64,000 nucleotides of DNA from Corylus avellana (GCF_901000735.1 NC_081544.1:26840095-26904094), one strand, 5' to 3'; shown: positions 1 through 11,050, counted from the stretch's first letter. Made by a program: numbers and translations. The notes: generated by a model not told the origin, from the sequence alone.

Positions 1-1503
1 TTATAAATTTTGGAGATTTAAGTCCAAGTCCAATTAGGATAAAGAAAACCTAAGTCCAAATCGGAATAGGATTCGCCCAGAATTGCGTTCCTATCTTGCA
101 GGGCAATTTTGGCATTGCGCTGCTCCGAATTAGGAAAAATACTATTTCACAATGATTTGTAGAAATTTGAGTTATCTTTCCAGTGCCACTTGAATCACCT
201 CAATCGAATATTTGAACTGAAAGTTAGGGCCAAAATACCGAGACATATGCAGAATCCAAAATTGAATCCAATCCGATTTTGACTCCAATTTGAGAAATTC
301 CGAATTAATCCCTTCATTTATTTGATTAAACTTAACCACAACATATAGGTCCTCTGTTATGATTGGCTACGCTTAATCATTTCAAAGTGTGCTTTTAAGC
401 CCAAAATCAATGGAATTAATTGCATCTTTATTTATAACCTGAAAACACAAAAACAAAACAAAATCAAACAAATAACAACGCTAAGGAATTAACATATGCA
501 AATTAAGGGGCTTGAATGTGCAACATTCGGCACTTATCATCAACCTAAGGGCATGGGTGTATACTTCTTAAACTATTGATTTCTCTAAGCAACGAACTAT
601 ATACTTTAACTCTTTTCTTTCTTAAAGGATTTAGCATGGGTGTATACTAAGTTGTTCTTTAAGAAAACATATATTATATTGAAATCGACAAACACATGAG
701 GCCTAGGGCATGGGTGTATACTCCCGATTCCCCATGTTGATTAACCCAAGAACTCGGTGTGAATTACTTTTATTACTTTTGTTAAACCTAGGACTCGGTC
801 ATCCAAATTGATTTAACTAACTAGTCCATACCACATGTATATGTTGATCAGGCACACACACATGAGGAATTCATGAAAGCAAAAATTAATCAAGTTAAAT
901 ACCACAACATGATTATCACAAAGGCGCTGATATTGAATATTAACTAAACATAACTAGGGTATCAATCTAACCCTACTAAATAAATTAGTTACAAATAAAA
1001 AAAAATAAAACTAAAAGAGAAAAGGGAAAGAAAGAACCGAAAGGTAGCCTCCAATTCCTCTCCCCACAATTGTGTCTTTTCCAGCTTGATTATTCTCAAC
1101 GTTTAGAGGTCTATTTATAGGGCTTTAGAAGTTCTTGTTACACTAGTAAACCTAGGAAATTCGTAGAGTTTTAGTCCTATTACAAGTGGGACTTGGAAAA
1201 CCCTAATATGGAAGGAAAGGGAGTTTGTCCGCATCTTCTAGAATTCTCCAGCGCACAGGTGCGATCGATCGCAAGTGCGATCGATCACAAGTCTTCGGCG
1301 ATCGATCACACTACCAGAAACTCCAACCTTTTTAAAATTCTCTTTTTGAGCTCAAATCTTCCAGATTTACTTCATTTTCTTCCAAAAGCCTACAAAAGCA
1401 TGGAAAACACATAAAGGAACTAAAATAGCATAAATTAACTAAAACTAAAGGATTAAAACATGTAAGTTAAAGGCTAAAAATATGAATATTTTAGCACTTA
1501 ACA
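1..1503 (-). mobile_element. LTR (U3 and beyond) of a minus-strand LTR retrotransposon, cut by the window edge
   Basis: Read on the minus strand, a TGTTAAGTGC start at 1503 follows a purine-rich tract (complement of 1504-1516), as a 3' LTR follows a polypurine tract. A TATA box (TATAAATA on minus, 1112-1119) lies about 385 bases inside, so U3 is about 1119-1503 and R/U5 run towards base 1. The stretch 1261-1310 has several GATCGATCGC-type repeats. The other LTR end is outside the window. The family is probably Ty3/gypsy-like, judged from the adjoining gag remnant. Confidence 0.6.
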
Positions 1504-4106
1504 CACCCTCAAACTTACATATTGCTAGTCCCTTAGCAATACAAAACTAAAAACAAAATGAAAAACAGAAAATAAAAAGATAAATCCATCTTTCGTGGGA
1601 TGTACGATTGCATTTAGCGTATGCAACAAGCGTTTTAAACCCCTAGGAATTCCCTAAAAGACGAGTGAAGTCTCGTGAGGGTTTTCCAGAAATGTTACCC
1701 ACAAACATCATGCACAGTTCATGTTATTCCAAAAATTAAAGCAAGCATTACTTCAAGATCATGATTTTCATTCATTAACAAGCTTAAAAAGATGAACCCC
1801 ATCTTCACAATGAATTAGAATCTCAAAGTGCAATTACTTACAAAGGACATGTTAAAACATCACAAGTTTGAAAACAATGTAAGGTGAACTAGCACAAAAT
1901 TATGAGGCTTCCAAATCTTTCCAATATGCAATGTCTCCATATCTCAAAATTCACTGAAATCCCTATTAGAATGAACAACAATGGCATATTTATTTTCTTC
2001 TTTTTCTCTTTTTTTTTTTTTTAGTCAGATTGTGCAATATTTGGTTCGCTTAAGCTTTCTAGTTGACCCATGTAGTGAGTGTTAAGTCAATGACTCCCAA
2101 ACCAGATGGTTTTAGGGCATTAGGTGTAGAGACACCCCTAAGGACCTACTAACTCGAGTCAAAAAGGCTATAAAACCAAACTAATCATGACATCAATCAA
2201 ATCAAAAAATTTCACCTTTTGACGTGAACACTCAATGCTTTGAGGCAAGAGGTCCAGTTACTCAGTGAAAGGCTTATCAATGATCATTTATATATATATA
2301 TATATATAATAAATCAACCAGCTTCACTCAAGATTTAGAGACACACACATCAGACTTCATGTCATACCTCACAAATTATGTGTTAATGTGCTTGTGTAAT
2401 CAGATCAAACATATGATTTTTCAACTGTCCTAACCATGTAATCAAACTAACAAATTCTCTCATCAGATCATATGTTCAAAATTTTAAGCTCACTGATGAA
2501 TTCAAGCCACAATTCTTTCAGATTAACCAAATTTTTAGGGCAACATGAACATGCATAAAAAGTTTTTTTTTTTTTTTTTTTTTTTCAAATAAACAAACAA
2601 ACACACAAAACAAATCACATGAAACTGGGACAAAGTGTGTGTAAACAATACGTGCTCCCATACCCCCAAACTTAAATGACACATTGTCCCCAATGTGTCT
2701 AAATTAAGGAAAGAATGTACCCAGGAGATGGACAACATCGTCTTGGAAAGCATGGCTCATAGCACACCCCTAAACTTGAAATGAAGCACACTTGTCCCTT
2801 CAAAATAAGAAAACACAAAAACATGTAAAAAGAACCAAAACTAAAGATAAATAAAAAGATTAACTTAAAACATACTAAACAAAACAAAATAAAAAGATAA
2901 ACTATGGGGTGCCTCTCATGAGCGCTAAGTTAACGTATTTAGCCAGACTTTTCTACTTTAAACTTAAAGCACCAATCTTTCCTTCTCTTGCACCAAAGGG
3001 AATGAATCTTTTTTTGCTGCAAGGTGATTCCCAATGTCTATAGATCGGGGAGGACCACTTTGAGTTTTCTCAAACAATTTCTTATCCGGTAGGGAATCAT
3101 GAACTGGAATAAAGTAAGAAGAAAACTCAGGGAGCTTTTCTATCTTGATGTCCTCAATTTGCTAATGTGGTAGCTCTAACAGGCTTCTCTCCTGGCCTCT
3201 TGATGTTTCAGGAATAAGAGCTAATGTTGAAAAAATCTTAGCGCTCTCTTCTTTTTCCTAATGTGGCTCCTATGGAACTTCAGTTTGCTCCTCCTTTGCC
3301 TCTTCAACTTGATTTTCGACCACCTCTTCACTCCTTGGTGTGACAGCTTGCTCATGATAGTAGGTGCACTCTTTCTCCATGTAATGCTTATTTGGATTGG
3401 CCACCAACTGACTTTGACACTCTTCTTCTTCTTCTTCCTTAAGTGTATCTGATTTTTGCTTGAGGTGGGCCGGCCCCAATCCATTCAAATGATTGCTCTC
3501 TTTCCTCCATGTAGCTAAGATGAGCTGCCGCATGTTTTGTAAAGTCAGTATACTATTTTTCTAAGGTAGCAACTACTTCTTCTAAGGCAGACCTTTTTGG
3601 AGGAGGTGGTTCTTCTTGATATTGTTGATGTGGAGAAGAGTCCAAATGATCATATACAGGAGATGGCTCCCCTTCTTGGTATTGTGGAGGCCAATAGGTG
3701 GAAGATGCACTCAGATTCCTGGCCAATTTTCCCATTTGTGCTTCCAGTCTTTGAATGGCTTGATCGGTTCTTTGAAACGCTTGATCGGCCCTTGTATTGA
3801 TTTGTTTTTGATCAGTCATCAATTGCTGTTGCGAAGTCACCAAGGTGTGTATCATACTTTCCAGTCTATTTAGCCTTGACTCTTGCTCCTGGTTTGCAGA
3901 TAAATACAAAGGACAAGTTTCAGTAGAATGATCAAAATGAGAACATGTGGCACATACCTGGAGTTGGGTGGCTGGTTGAATAGGAGATATGTTTCGGGTA
4001 GTCATGGAGTTTACAAGCATATAATGTCCTCTGCATGGCAGCCATCTGATCTTGTAATGGTGGAGCTAATTGAGAGAAATGTGAATGATCATAGAACTGC
4101 GGATAT
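1504..4106 (-). mobile_element. Internal region of the minus-strand LTR element, with gag but no pol
   Basis: This lies between the polypurine tract (1504-1516) and the hAT-like end at 4107. On the minus strand it carries a gag remnant (3221-4020), then about 1.7 kb of AT-rich sequence with AAGTTTGGGGG-type tracts before the LTR. I saw no protease, reverse transcriptase, RNase H or integrase in any frame. That suggests a non-autonomous, gag-only element, or an autonomous one that lost pol. The 5' end is hidden by the hAT insertion and the gap at 4223-4322. Confidence 0.55.
3221..4020 (-). pseudogene. Retrotransposon gag remnant with CCHC zinc knuckle
   Basis: A 155-codon minus-strand frame (4020 down to 3553) holds a CX2CX4HX4C zinc knuckle (CATCSHFDHSTETC, about 3913-3954), as in retroelement Gag nucleocapsid. 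Downstream is a Gln-rich coiled-coil-like stretch (RTDQAIQRLEAQMGKLARNL) of the kind found in plant Ty3/gypsy Gag. Coding continues in shifted frames at 3270-3533 and 3221-3484 with acidic Glu repeats, so at least one frameshift is present. Upstream (4021-4106) another frame reads QFYDHSHFSQLAPPLQDQ, also Gag-like. No active protein is expected. Confidence 0.6.
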
Positions 4107-4222
4107 TAGGGGTGGGTATCGGTCAAAACGGTCCGGTTTTGGCTCTTATCGGTTATTAAACGATAATTTTCGGTTAAATGGTTTCTTAACCGATACCAAA
4201 CCGATAAGAATTTTAACCAAAA
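4107..4222. mobile_element. hAT-type terminal sequence, truncated by an assembly gap
   Basis: It begins TAGGGGTGGGTATCGGTC and holds CGGTTAA/TTAACCG repeats, matching the inverted right end of the complete hAT-like element at 6147-7095. The right end falls in the gap, so no target duplication can be read. It was inserted in, or joined to, the gag region of the LTR element. Confidence 0.6.
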
Positions 4223-4322
4223 NNNNNNNNNNNNNNNNNNNNNNNNNNNNNNNNNNNNNNNNNNNNNNNNNNNNNNNNNNNNNNNNNNNNNNNNNNNNNN
4301 NNNNNNNNNNNNNNNNNNNNNN
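4223..4322. other. Assembly gap, 100 N
   Basis: Exactly 100 N, a usual placeholder for a gap of unknown size. A (TG)n run follows at 4323-4338. Sequence on the two sides should not be assumed adjacent. Confidence 0.98.
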
Positions 4323-4414
4323 TGTGTGTGTGTGTGTGTTTTCATGGATTTTCAATGTCATTATTATCTTCTTCTCAAACATTACTTTCTGGAGATGTAT
4401 AGGTTGTTCCTTGA

Positions 4415-4772
4415 GGAACAGGATCCTCTCCAGTCCATTATGGACTGGAGAATATCCAATTCATGGTGAGGATTTCTCCTCATAAATTCTATGGCTAGAA
4501 ATAGAACACATGTCCCATTAAAAAAAATAATAATGTTTATTATTTTAAATTTAAAAAATTAATAAAGAAGAAAAGAAGGGGGGTGGCTGGTGGCCGGCCA
4601 CCCCTTCTTTTTTCTTTTCTTTTTTTTCTTAAATTTTTATTATTATTTTTTAATTTAAAATAATATTTTTTAATTATTTTTATTAGTGGGATCTGTGCTC
4701 TATTTGTGGCCATAGAATTTCTGAGATGAAATCTTAGTCATGGATATTATTATGGACTGGAGACTTATTTCC
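4415..4772. mobile_element. TIR MITE, divergent relative of the 35595-36200 element
   Basis: The left end GGAACAGGATCCTCTCCAGT and the inverted right end share CTCCAGTCCAT..., AATATCC and AAATTCTATGGC blocks, giving terminal inverted repeats of about 80 bases. The core has a GC-rich palindrome (GGTGGCCGGCCACC near 4588-4605) in AT-rich sequence. The GGATCCTCTCCAGT motif also starts the complete element at 35595. No convincing target duplication was found. Confidence 0.6.
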
Positions 4773-5189
4773 TTCCAAAACTTTGATTCTGTATGGGAAA
4801 TTCCGCAGAGCCCTCAACTATTAATTTGGACGATTCCCAATGAAGGTCCTTTCAAATACTTGTCAGGTCAATCTTTCTTGGGTAATGATGCAATGTGTGG
4901 TGCAGCTCCGCTACAAGTCCTTCCAAGCCCCATCATTGCAATATATTCTCTATTATTTTCAACGTACAAGACTTTTCATCCAAAAAAACAAACATAGAAG
5001 ACTTTAATTCTTAGCAACTTGCATGCTTGATGTTTGGAGTTCTGGCTTGGTATACAATTAATGGTCTTCGGATTGGCAACATCAAGGACCACACCCAGAA
5101 GTTTCAAAGCAGAAACCGAAGACATACGCGTCAGCTTCGTGCAAATTTGGCCGGATTCTCACACCAAATTTCTTTGGCTACCTGATAAA
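4773..5189 (+). pseudogene. LRR receptor-like kinase fragment (juxtamembrane LRR cap into kinase start)
   Basis: From 4773 to 4997 the plus frame reads an IPNEGPF..SGQSFLGNDAMCGA block, the hallmark C-cap of the LRR domain in plant LRR-XII type receptor kinases (IPxxGPFxNxxxxSFxGNxxLCG). At 5027-5140 degraded sequence resembles the kinase P-loop region and is similar, inverted, to 9340-9435. Stops break the frame and neither a full LRR array nor kinase core is present. It lies between a MITE and a CACTA end, so it is a dead fragment. Confidence 0.6.
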
Positions 5190-5485
5190 CACTACAAGAA
5201 AAAAGGTCTTTAGCGACCAAACAATTAGCAGCGACTTTTGGGTTATTAGCGGCTAAAAGTCGTCGCTAATAGTAGACGCTAAATACCCCCCCAGAAAAAA
5301 AAAAAAAAATGGTATTTAGTAGCAACCTAAATAGCAATGACAAATTGAGACTCATCAGCGGCGACTCTCAGGGGTCACCGCTGTTAATCCCTCATTAGCG
5401 GCGAATTGGGAATCAGCGGCAACACAATTTCGCCACTATTGAGTGCCAAACAGCGGTGACACCTAGTTCTAAAACTGTTATCCTG
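5190..5485. mobile_element. CACTA (En/Spm-type) transposon terminus
   Basis: It starts CACTACAAGAAAA, the conserved plant CACTA end, and is followed by subterminal repeats of the TTAGCGGCGA / TCGCCGCTAA type in both orientations to about 5460. No matching inverted end (CTTGTAGTG) was found nearby, so only one terminus or a deleted element is present. The right limit is approximate. Confidence 0.65.
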
Positions 5486-6146
5486 TGTTAGAAATAACTA
5501 GTAATAATTTACTACAAAGAGGGTATGAAACATTATGCCACAATGACTATTGCACATCTTTTTTCTTGAATTTAGGCTATTTAGCCATGGATAACGCAGA
5601 TTCATGACTGATTAAGATGAAATCTTTCTCTGTTGATTATCCTTTTACATTATTTATCTGCTTCAACTCCTTCCATGCCACATGTACAGTGATAGAGATC
5701 GACTACAGTTGTGCCAATAATACTCACTACAATATATTGATCTTGGTCATTTATCAAAACTACATGGACCTCTTGTGATAAAAATGAAACCACAGGAGGG
5801 TAAAAATAAAGTTGTCGAACCCTAAAGGGTATTAGGTATTTAACCCTTAAATATATTACAAATAAAACCTATACGTTTTAATTGTCTCACATTGAGATAT
5901 AAACATAAAATAAGAGAAGATGAAAATAGAGAATTTGAAAAACTTTTGTTTTCTTCATTTAGGATCGGTTGAGGACACGTGTCGCAATTCTACGCACTCT
6001 CTAAGCCAAAGCTCGGCTTATATATATATATACTCTAGCCTTTTTTTTTTTTTTTTTATTTGGCACAGCCCTTTCTCGGGATTGATGCCCTGCAAAATCG
6101 TATTTGTTGATTTTTTTTTTTTTTTCTTTTGAATTGGGGTCTTATA
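5486..6146. repeat. Non-coding stretch with copies of sequences found again at 9973-10500
   Basis: No gene is visible. About 5744-5875 (TTGGTCATTTATCAAAAC...) recurs in direct orientation at 9973-10078. About 5880-6030 (ATTGTCTCACATTGAGATAT... GACACGTGTCGCAATT) recurs inverted at about 10360-10520. (TA)n and poly-T runs occur at 6018-6058 and 6110-6125. Confidence 0.6.
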
Positions 6147-7095
6147 TAGGGGTGGGCAAATTAACCGTTACCGTTTAACCGGCCGTCTACCGGCTTCGAC
6201 CGAACCGATATAAACCGTAGCCGATATGCCGATATCCTTATCGGTTAGAAAAAGTATACCGGAATTCGGTCCGGTCCGGTCCGGTCCGGTTAAGCGGTTC
6301 TTATCGGTTAACCGGTTAACCGATAAGAAACCGGAATTTTTTTTTTTTTTTTAAGTCCTAGTCCCAAAACGGCGCCATTTAGTCTTTTAGAGAGGTTTCC
6401 AAATTCCCACAAGTGACACAGGTTTCCGAATTTGTGTAATGGTGTTGCCCATGACTTATTTTCCTTTTGCTAAGTGACTTTAATTAGTTAATACTTTGTT
6501 TATTATTCATTAATGAATTTTATTTTAATTTGAGTTTGGGTAGGTTTGATGTTTTTTTTTTAAGTGATGGCATTTGATGAGATTTCTTTGCCTTTGGTAA
6601 AAACATTTTTCATTAACTAGTTTTGCTAGTATAATTAGCATTCATTATGTTAATTAGTCCATTTGCTTTGGAAAAATGTATTTTATACTATTTAAAAAAA
6701 AAAAAAAAAGTTGAAGTGGATCAATATAAAAAAGCTTCAATTTTTAGCCCCAAAAACAAATATTTGGGTCCCAACAAAAAGTATTTGGTCCCTAAAACAA
6801 CTCATTTTTAATAAATTATTTTAGCCCAACAAAAAGTATTTGGGCTCTCAAAAGTCAAAAAAACTCATTTTTGGTTTTTGGCCCAACAAAATAAATCAAT
6901 ATAAACTTATAAAGCTATCGGTTAAATCGGTTAACCGGTTTAACCGGACCGTTTAACCGTGTACCGTTTTAACCGAAATTATCGGTTAAAATTCTTATTG
7001 GTTCGATATCGGTTAATAAACTGTTTAACCGAAAATTATCGGTTAATAACCGATAAGGTCCTTAACCGGACCGTTTTGACCGATACCCAGGCCTA
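6147..7095. mobile_element. Non-autonomous hAT element, complete with 8-bp target duplication
   Basis: It starts TAGGGGTGGGCAAA and ends CCGATACCCAGGCCTA, so inverted termini share TAGG..TGGG. It is flanked by perfect 8-bp duplications GTCTTATA (6139-6146 and 7096-7103), the hAT signature. Both ends are packed with TTAACCGG / CCGGTTAA and CGGTCCGGT repeats that can fold on themselves. The middle is AT-rich and no transposase frame was seen. The 4107-4222 fragment is a relative. Confidence 0.85.
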
Positions 7096-7103
7096 GTCTT
7101 ATA

Positions 7104-8397
7104 CGCGATTCCAACACTCATAGCCCAAGTTACGTCTAAATTACTAACATGTGCACAATATCACTTGATCGACTAAGTATGGAAGGGCTTGGAAGAGATA
7201 AAACAAAATGGATTGAAAAATGAGATGGAAAATGCAAGGTTAATGTGATCCCCCAAATTTCCAAGATTTATTATCCAAAAACAAACCATTCTACTTAAGC
7301 CTAGAAAACCTTTCTATAATTCTCAAAGGAGTGTCTTAACCCTTAAAGAAGCCCTCACTTGAAATTAGCCCTAAAACTCCAACCTTAGCTATCTGGCCAA
7401 ACATTCGGCAGGGGACTACACAGAGCTTTCAACCATGTCCTTAGTGTGAACGTTTAGCAGGAGACCACAGTGAATATTCGTTGATCAAAGTTCGAACCAA
7501 TGTTTATTGACAAAACGTTCCACTTGCAACCCTAGAACCACTATATAATAGTACATCGAACGTTCACCCTTAGCATCAAATGTTAGGTGACAGTCTTGAA
7601 AACATTTTTAACTCATTTTTCACCTTTCCAGATAAGAGCATGGCTCCCCACCCCTATAAATACCACACCCTCATCCCTCAACCCTCCCTTACACCAGAAA
7701 CCCTAACTCTAAAGTGAGAGGAGAATTTCATGAGTTTTAGGGGATTTTGCTACCTTCAAGATAATTCTTGAACCTTCACCAAGCTTTTATGTTATCTATT
7801 ATTATCTTTGTTTTTTTCAAGTTTTAAAGTTGCCATAACTTGTGTGCCATTTTTTCCCTTAAAAGAAAGAAGTGATTTTCAAATGTTTTGAAAATGCTCA
7901 TTGATTTTCTTGGGTTTCTTGTATATCAGGCTTTACTATGTTTGTATGAACTTGTTTAGGGTTTGGGTTATAGTTTGTAACATGGTAATCTAAGGGTAGA
8001 AGCCCTAACTTTGCATTTTTTACTCTGAGCGAACATTCTCTACCTATTTTGGTCGAACGTTCGCCCCGAGACAGAACGTTTGCTCCTTGGACAAAACGTT
8101 CGACCAGAGCCCCATTTAGAAATAGCATTTTGTGACCTTTTAGCTAGATGTATTTGATTAGAACCTGTCGTGTCTTTAGTAATCCCCCTAGCACTACATA
8201 TAACGATCGCTATGTTTTGTCATAACAGGGATTCAGAATGTTGGACGACTCGAGCCAGAGAGTCAGGGTTGGATTTTTAGGGCTAATTTCAAATGGGGGC
8301 TTGATTAAGGGATGAGACACTTCTTTGAGGGTTATAAAAAGTTTTCTAAGCTCAAGTGAACGGTTACTTTTTGAATGCATCATTCTTTGGTAATTTT
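7104..8397. repeat. LTR-like region with TATA box and about 110-bp inverted repeats
   Basis: A TATAAATA box at 7655-7662 is followed by CT/ACC-rich leader-like sequence. GAACGTTCG-type motifs recur from 7380 to 8110. About 7288-7405 is similar to the reverse complement of 8240-8356. This could be parts of two LTRs of one family in opposite orientation. No TG...CA ends or target duplication could be fixed and no coding region was found. Confidence 0.4.
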
Positions 8398-8625
8398 GGG
8401 GCATCACAAGTTATTTGCTTTTGAATCAAAAGCCTGCATCATACATTTTCACATTCCATTAGTAACTATGAAGAAGAACGGTCTCTCTATTTTTGATTAT
8501 TTTCATAAGCCCAAAAATTTTGGCTGCCATCGACGAACCTTTGAAAGAATTGGAGCTCGTTTCACATATTCTTGCAAGTCTTTTTGCAGAATACGACTCC
8601 CTGGTAAATAAAAGCAGAATGTAAC
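8398..8625 (+). pseudogene. Ty1/copia gag (UBN2-like) remnant
   Basis: One frame reads KKNGLSIFDYFHKPKNF and, after a frame change, AAIDEPLKELELVSHILASL ending in an EYDSLV motif. Together these match the conserved copia Gag pattern (xxxSIxDYxxKxKxLxDxLAAxxxPLxxxExVxxxLxGLxxEYDSxV). The frameshift and lack of pol mark a dead fragment on the plus strand. Confidence 0.65.
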
Positions 8626-8674
8626 CCTTAAGACTTTATTTTTTGAATGTAAAATTTTTTGTTCTTATTTTATT

Positions 8675-9039
8675 GGGAAAAATGTAAATTTAGTCCTTGT
8701 GGTTTACTTAATTTGCAATTAACTCCTTGTGGTATCAAAATGAACACAAAGGTCCTTGAGATATGCTAAAAAAATAATTTAGTTCCTACAGTCAAATTTC
8801 GTTCACTAACTTAACAGATTCTAATAACGTAAAACGTTAGAGCCAATAAAATTGTGATATTTATTCTATTTAAGTCAATGTCATACTAACGAAATTTGTT
8901 AAATTAGTAAATGAAATTTGATTGTAGAGACTAAATTATATTTTTAGCATACCTCAGGGATCTTTGAGTTCATTTTGATACCACAAAGAGTTAATTGTAA
9001 ATTAGGTAAACCACAAGAACTAATTTAACATTTTTTTCC
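8675..9039. mobile_element. Mutator-like MITE with 9-bp target duplication
   Basis: Long terminal inverted repeats of about 150 bases (left: AATTTAGTCCTTGTGGTTTA; right: its imperfect complement) surround a short spacer. Flanking 9-mers TATTTTATT are at 8666-8674 and 9040-9048. The 9-bp duplication and long repeats point to a Mutator-like element. The duplicated sequence is AT-rich, so chance is not fully excluded. Confidence 0.65.
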
Positions 9040-9289
9040 TATTTTATTTTATCCCGCTATTGTTTTATATTTCCATGAGCATTATTAATTTCTTCAGACT
9101 TCTGGCGGGTGGTCCTAGACAACATTGGTCGTCCCAGCTATACCGTACCCTTGTCATTATCACCCTACTTATCCTTAGTTTCGTGGTTCTACTTACTTAC
9201 CCGAGTACTTGTTTACTAATTCAGTAATTCTTGACCTCAAACTCGTTTTCTAAGGGAATATGGAAACAAAACTGTTTTCTTTTCTGAGC

Positions 9290-9500
9290 ATGACAAGTTG
9301 ACAACAACTATTTACAAGATTATCACGACAAGTTGACGCATGTGTCTGCTTTGAAAATTCTGAGTGGTCCTTGATGTTGCAATTTGAAGACCCTCGTATA
9401 CCATGCCAAAACTCCAAACATCAAGCAAGTTTGTTTTATCGAAATTCTCAGATATTTGCATAAGTTGTCGCTATCGAAGTCTTCTATGTTGCGCCAAATG
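9290..9500 (-). pseudogene. LRR receptor-like kinase fragment, start of kinase domain, minus strand
   Basis: On the minus strand the frame reads ENFDKTNLLDVWSFGMVYEG, which fits the ATP-binding loop at the start of LRR-XII kinases (usually TNLLGVGSFGSVYKG). Two glycines of the loop are replaced (D and W), so it would not bind ATP normally. About 9340-9435 corresponds, inverted, to 5027-5140. The fragment is short and isolated among repeats. Confidence 0.55.
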
Positions 9501-9535
9501 AAGTAGATTAGCTTGATTTGCTTCTTGACAATCTA

Positions 9536-9968
9536 GTCCATCCGTTAGTTGACCTAACGGAATTCCACGTGAACCAATCAGATGTTGACACGTGGCACCT
9601 ACTTAATTTTTTTAATTTTTTTTAAAATTAAAAAAAAAAAAAAAAAAGGAAAAATTGGGGTGGGCGTGAAGCCACCCCCTAGGCTCCCCCAACCACCATT
9701 GGGGGTGGTTTCGGCCACCCCCTTGGGCACCCAAGGGGTGGCTCGACCACCCCCTTGGAGCCAAGGGGGTGGCCGAGCCACCCCCAAATGGCCAAGGCCA
9801 CCCCCAAATGGTCAAGGAGCCACCCCCAATTTTTTTTCCTTTGCTTTTTTTAAAAAAAAAATACATTTTTTTATTTAAATAAAAAATTAAGTAAGTGTCA
9901 TGTGTCAACATCTAATTGGTCCACATAGAATTCCGTTAGGTCAACTAACGGTCAACTAACGGATAGAC
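9536..9968. mobile_element. TIR transposon (MITE) with GC-rich palindromic core
   Basis: The ends GTCCATCCGTTAGTTGACC and GGTCAACTAACGGATAGAC are inverted repeats that continue through CTAACGGAATTCC and GATGTTGACAC. The core at 9655-9835 is a chain of GGGGTGGC / GCCACCCC blocks in both orientations, set in AT-rich arms. No clear target duplication was found, so the superfamily is open. Long frames crossing it in both strands come from this palindromic composition, not from a gene. Confidence 0.65.
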
Positions 9969-9972
9969 TAAC

Positions 9973-10116
9973 TTGGTCATTTATCAAAACCACAGGGACC
10001 TCCTGTGATAAAAATGAAACCCTAGGGGGGTAAAAATAAAGTTGTCAAACCCCATGGGGTATTAAGTATTTAACCCTATATTTAATTGTCTTGATGAAGA
10101 AAACAAAAGGTTCACA

Positions 10117-10157
<41 letters not shown>

Positions 10158-10582
10158 TTATATCTTCTCTTACTTTCTCTTTATACTATTTGAAATGCAT
10201 TTAATTGATTTCTTAATGAAGAAAATAAAAGGTTCTCTTTATTTAATTTTCTTTTTATCTTCTCTTGCTTTATGTTTATATCTCAATGTGAGACAATTAA
10301 AACGTATAGGTTTTATTTGTAATATATTTAACTGTTTTAATGAAGAAAAAACAAAAGGTATATATATTATATATATAAAAGCCGAGTTTTGGCTTCGAAA
10401 GTGCGTAGAATTGCGACACGTGTCCTCAACCGGTCCTAAATGAAGAAAACAAAAGCTTTTCAAATTCTCTCTTTTCATCTTCTCTTGCTTTATGTTTATA
10501 TCTCAATGTGAGACAGTTAAAACATATAGATTTTATTTGTAATATATTTAATTGTCTTAATGAAGAAAACAAAAGGTTCACA

Positions 10583-10620
<38 letters not shown>

Positions 10621-11050
10621 CTTTTTATCTTCGCTTGCTTTTTCTTTATATTATTTGGAATGCATTTAATTGATATCTTAATGAAGAAAATAAAAGGTTC
10701 TCTTTATTTAATTTTCTTTTTATCTTCTCTTGTTTTATGTTTCTATCTCAATGTGAGACAATTAAAACATATGGGTTTTATTTGAAATATATTTAACTGT
10801 CTTAGTGAAGAAAACAAAAGGTTTACAAATTCTCTCTCTCCCCCCCTCTCTCTCTCTCTCTTTCTTTATTTTTCTTTTCATCTTCTCTTGCTTTCTCTTT
10901 ATATCTCAATGTGAGACAATTAAAATGTAGGGGTTTTATTTGGAATGCATTTAATTGATATCTTAATAGAGAAAACAAAAGGTTCCAAATTCTCTCTTTC
11001 TCTTCGTTTATTTTTCTCTTTTCTTCTCTTACTTTCTATTTATATCTCAA
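9973..11050. repeat. Degenerate tandem repeats with (CT)n tracts
   Basis: Units of roughly 170-260 bases recur, each with TTAATGAAGAAAACAAAAGG, a (CT)n run and CTCAATGTGAGACAATTAAA. They start near 10080, 10190, 10330, 10550, 10670, 10790 and 10940. The first 105 bases copy 5744-5875. No gene is visible. Confidence 0.65.

Noticed and set aside
4740..4772. LRR receptor kinase frame starting at the ATG at 4740
   Set aside because: The first 11 codons lie in the MITE's terminal repeat; the kinase-related sequence begins only after 4772.
9150..9215. Hydrophobic stretch (VIITLLILSFVVLLTY) resembling a transmembrane segment
   Set aside because: It is on the plus strand while the nearby kinase fragment is on minus, is short and isolated, and has no matching domain.
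9582..9911. Overlapping frames on both strands with Pro/Gly/Trp-rich protein
   Set aside because: They reflect the palindromic GGGGTGGC core and poly-A/T arms of a MITE, not a gene.
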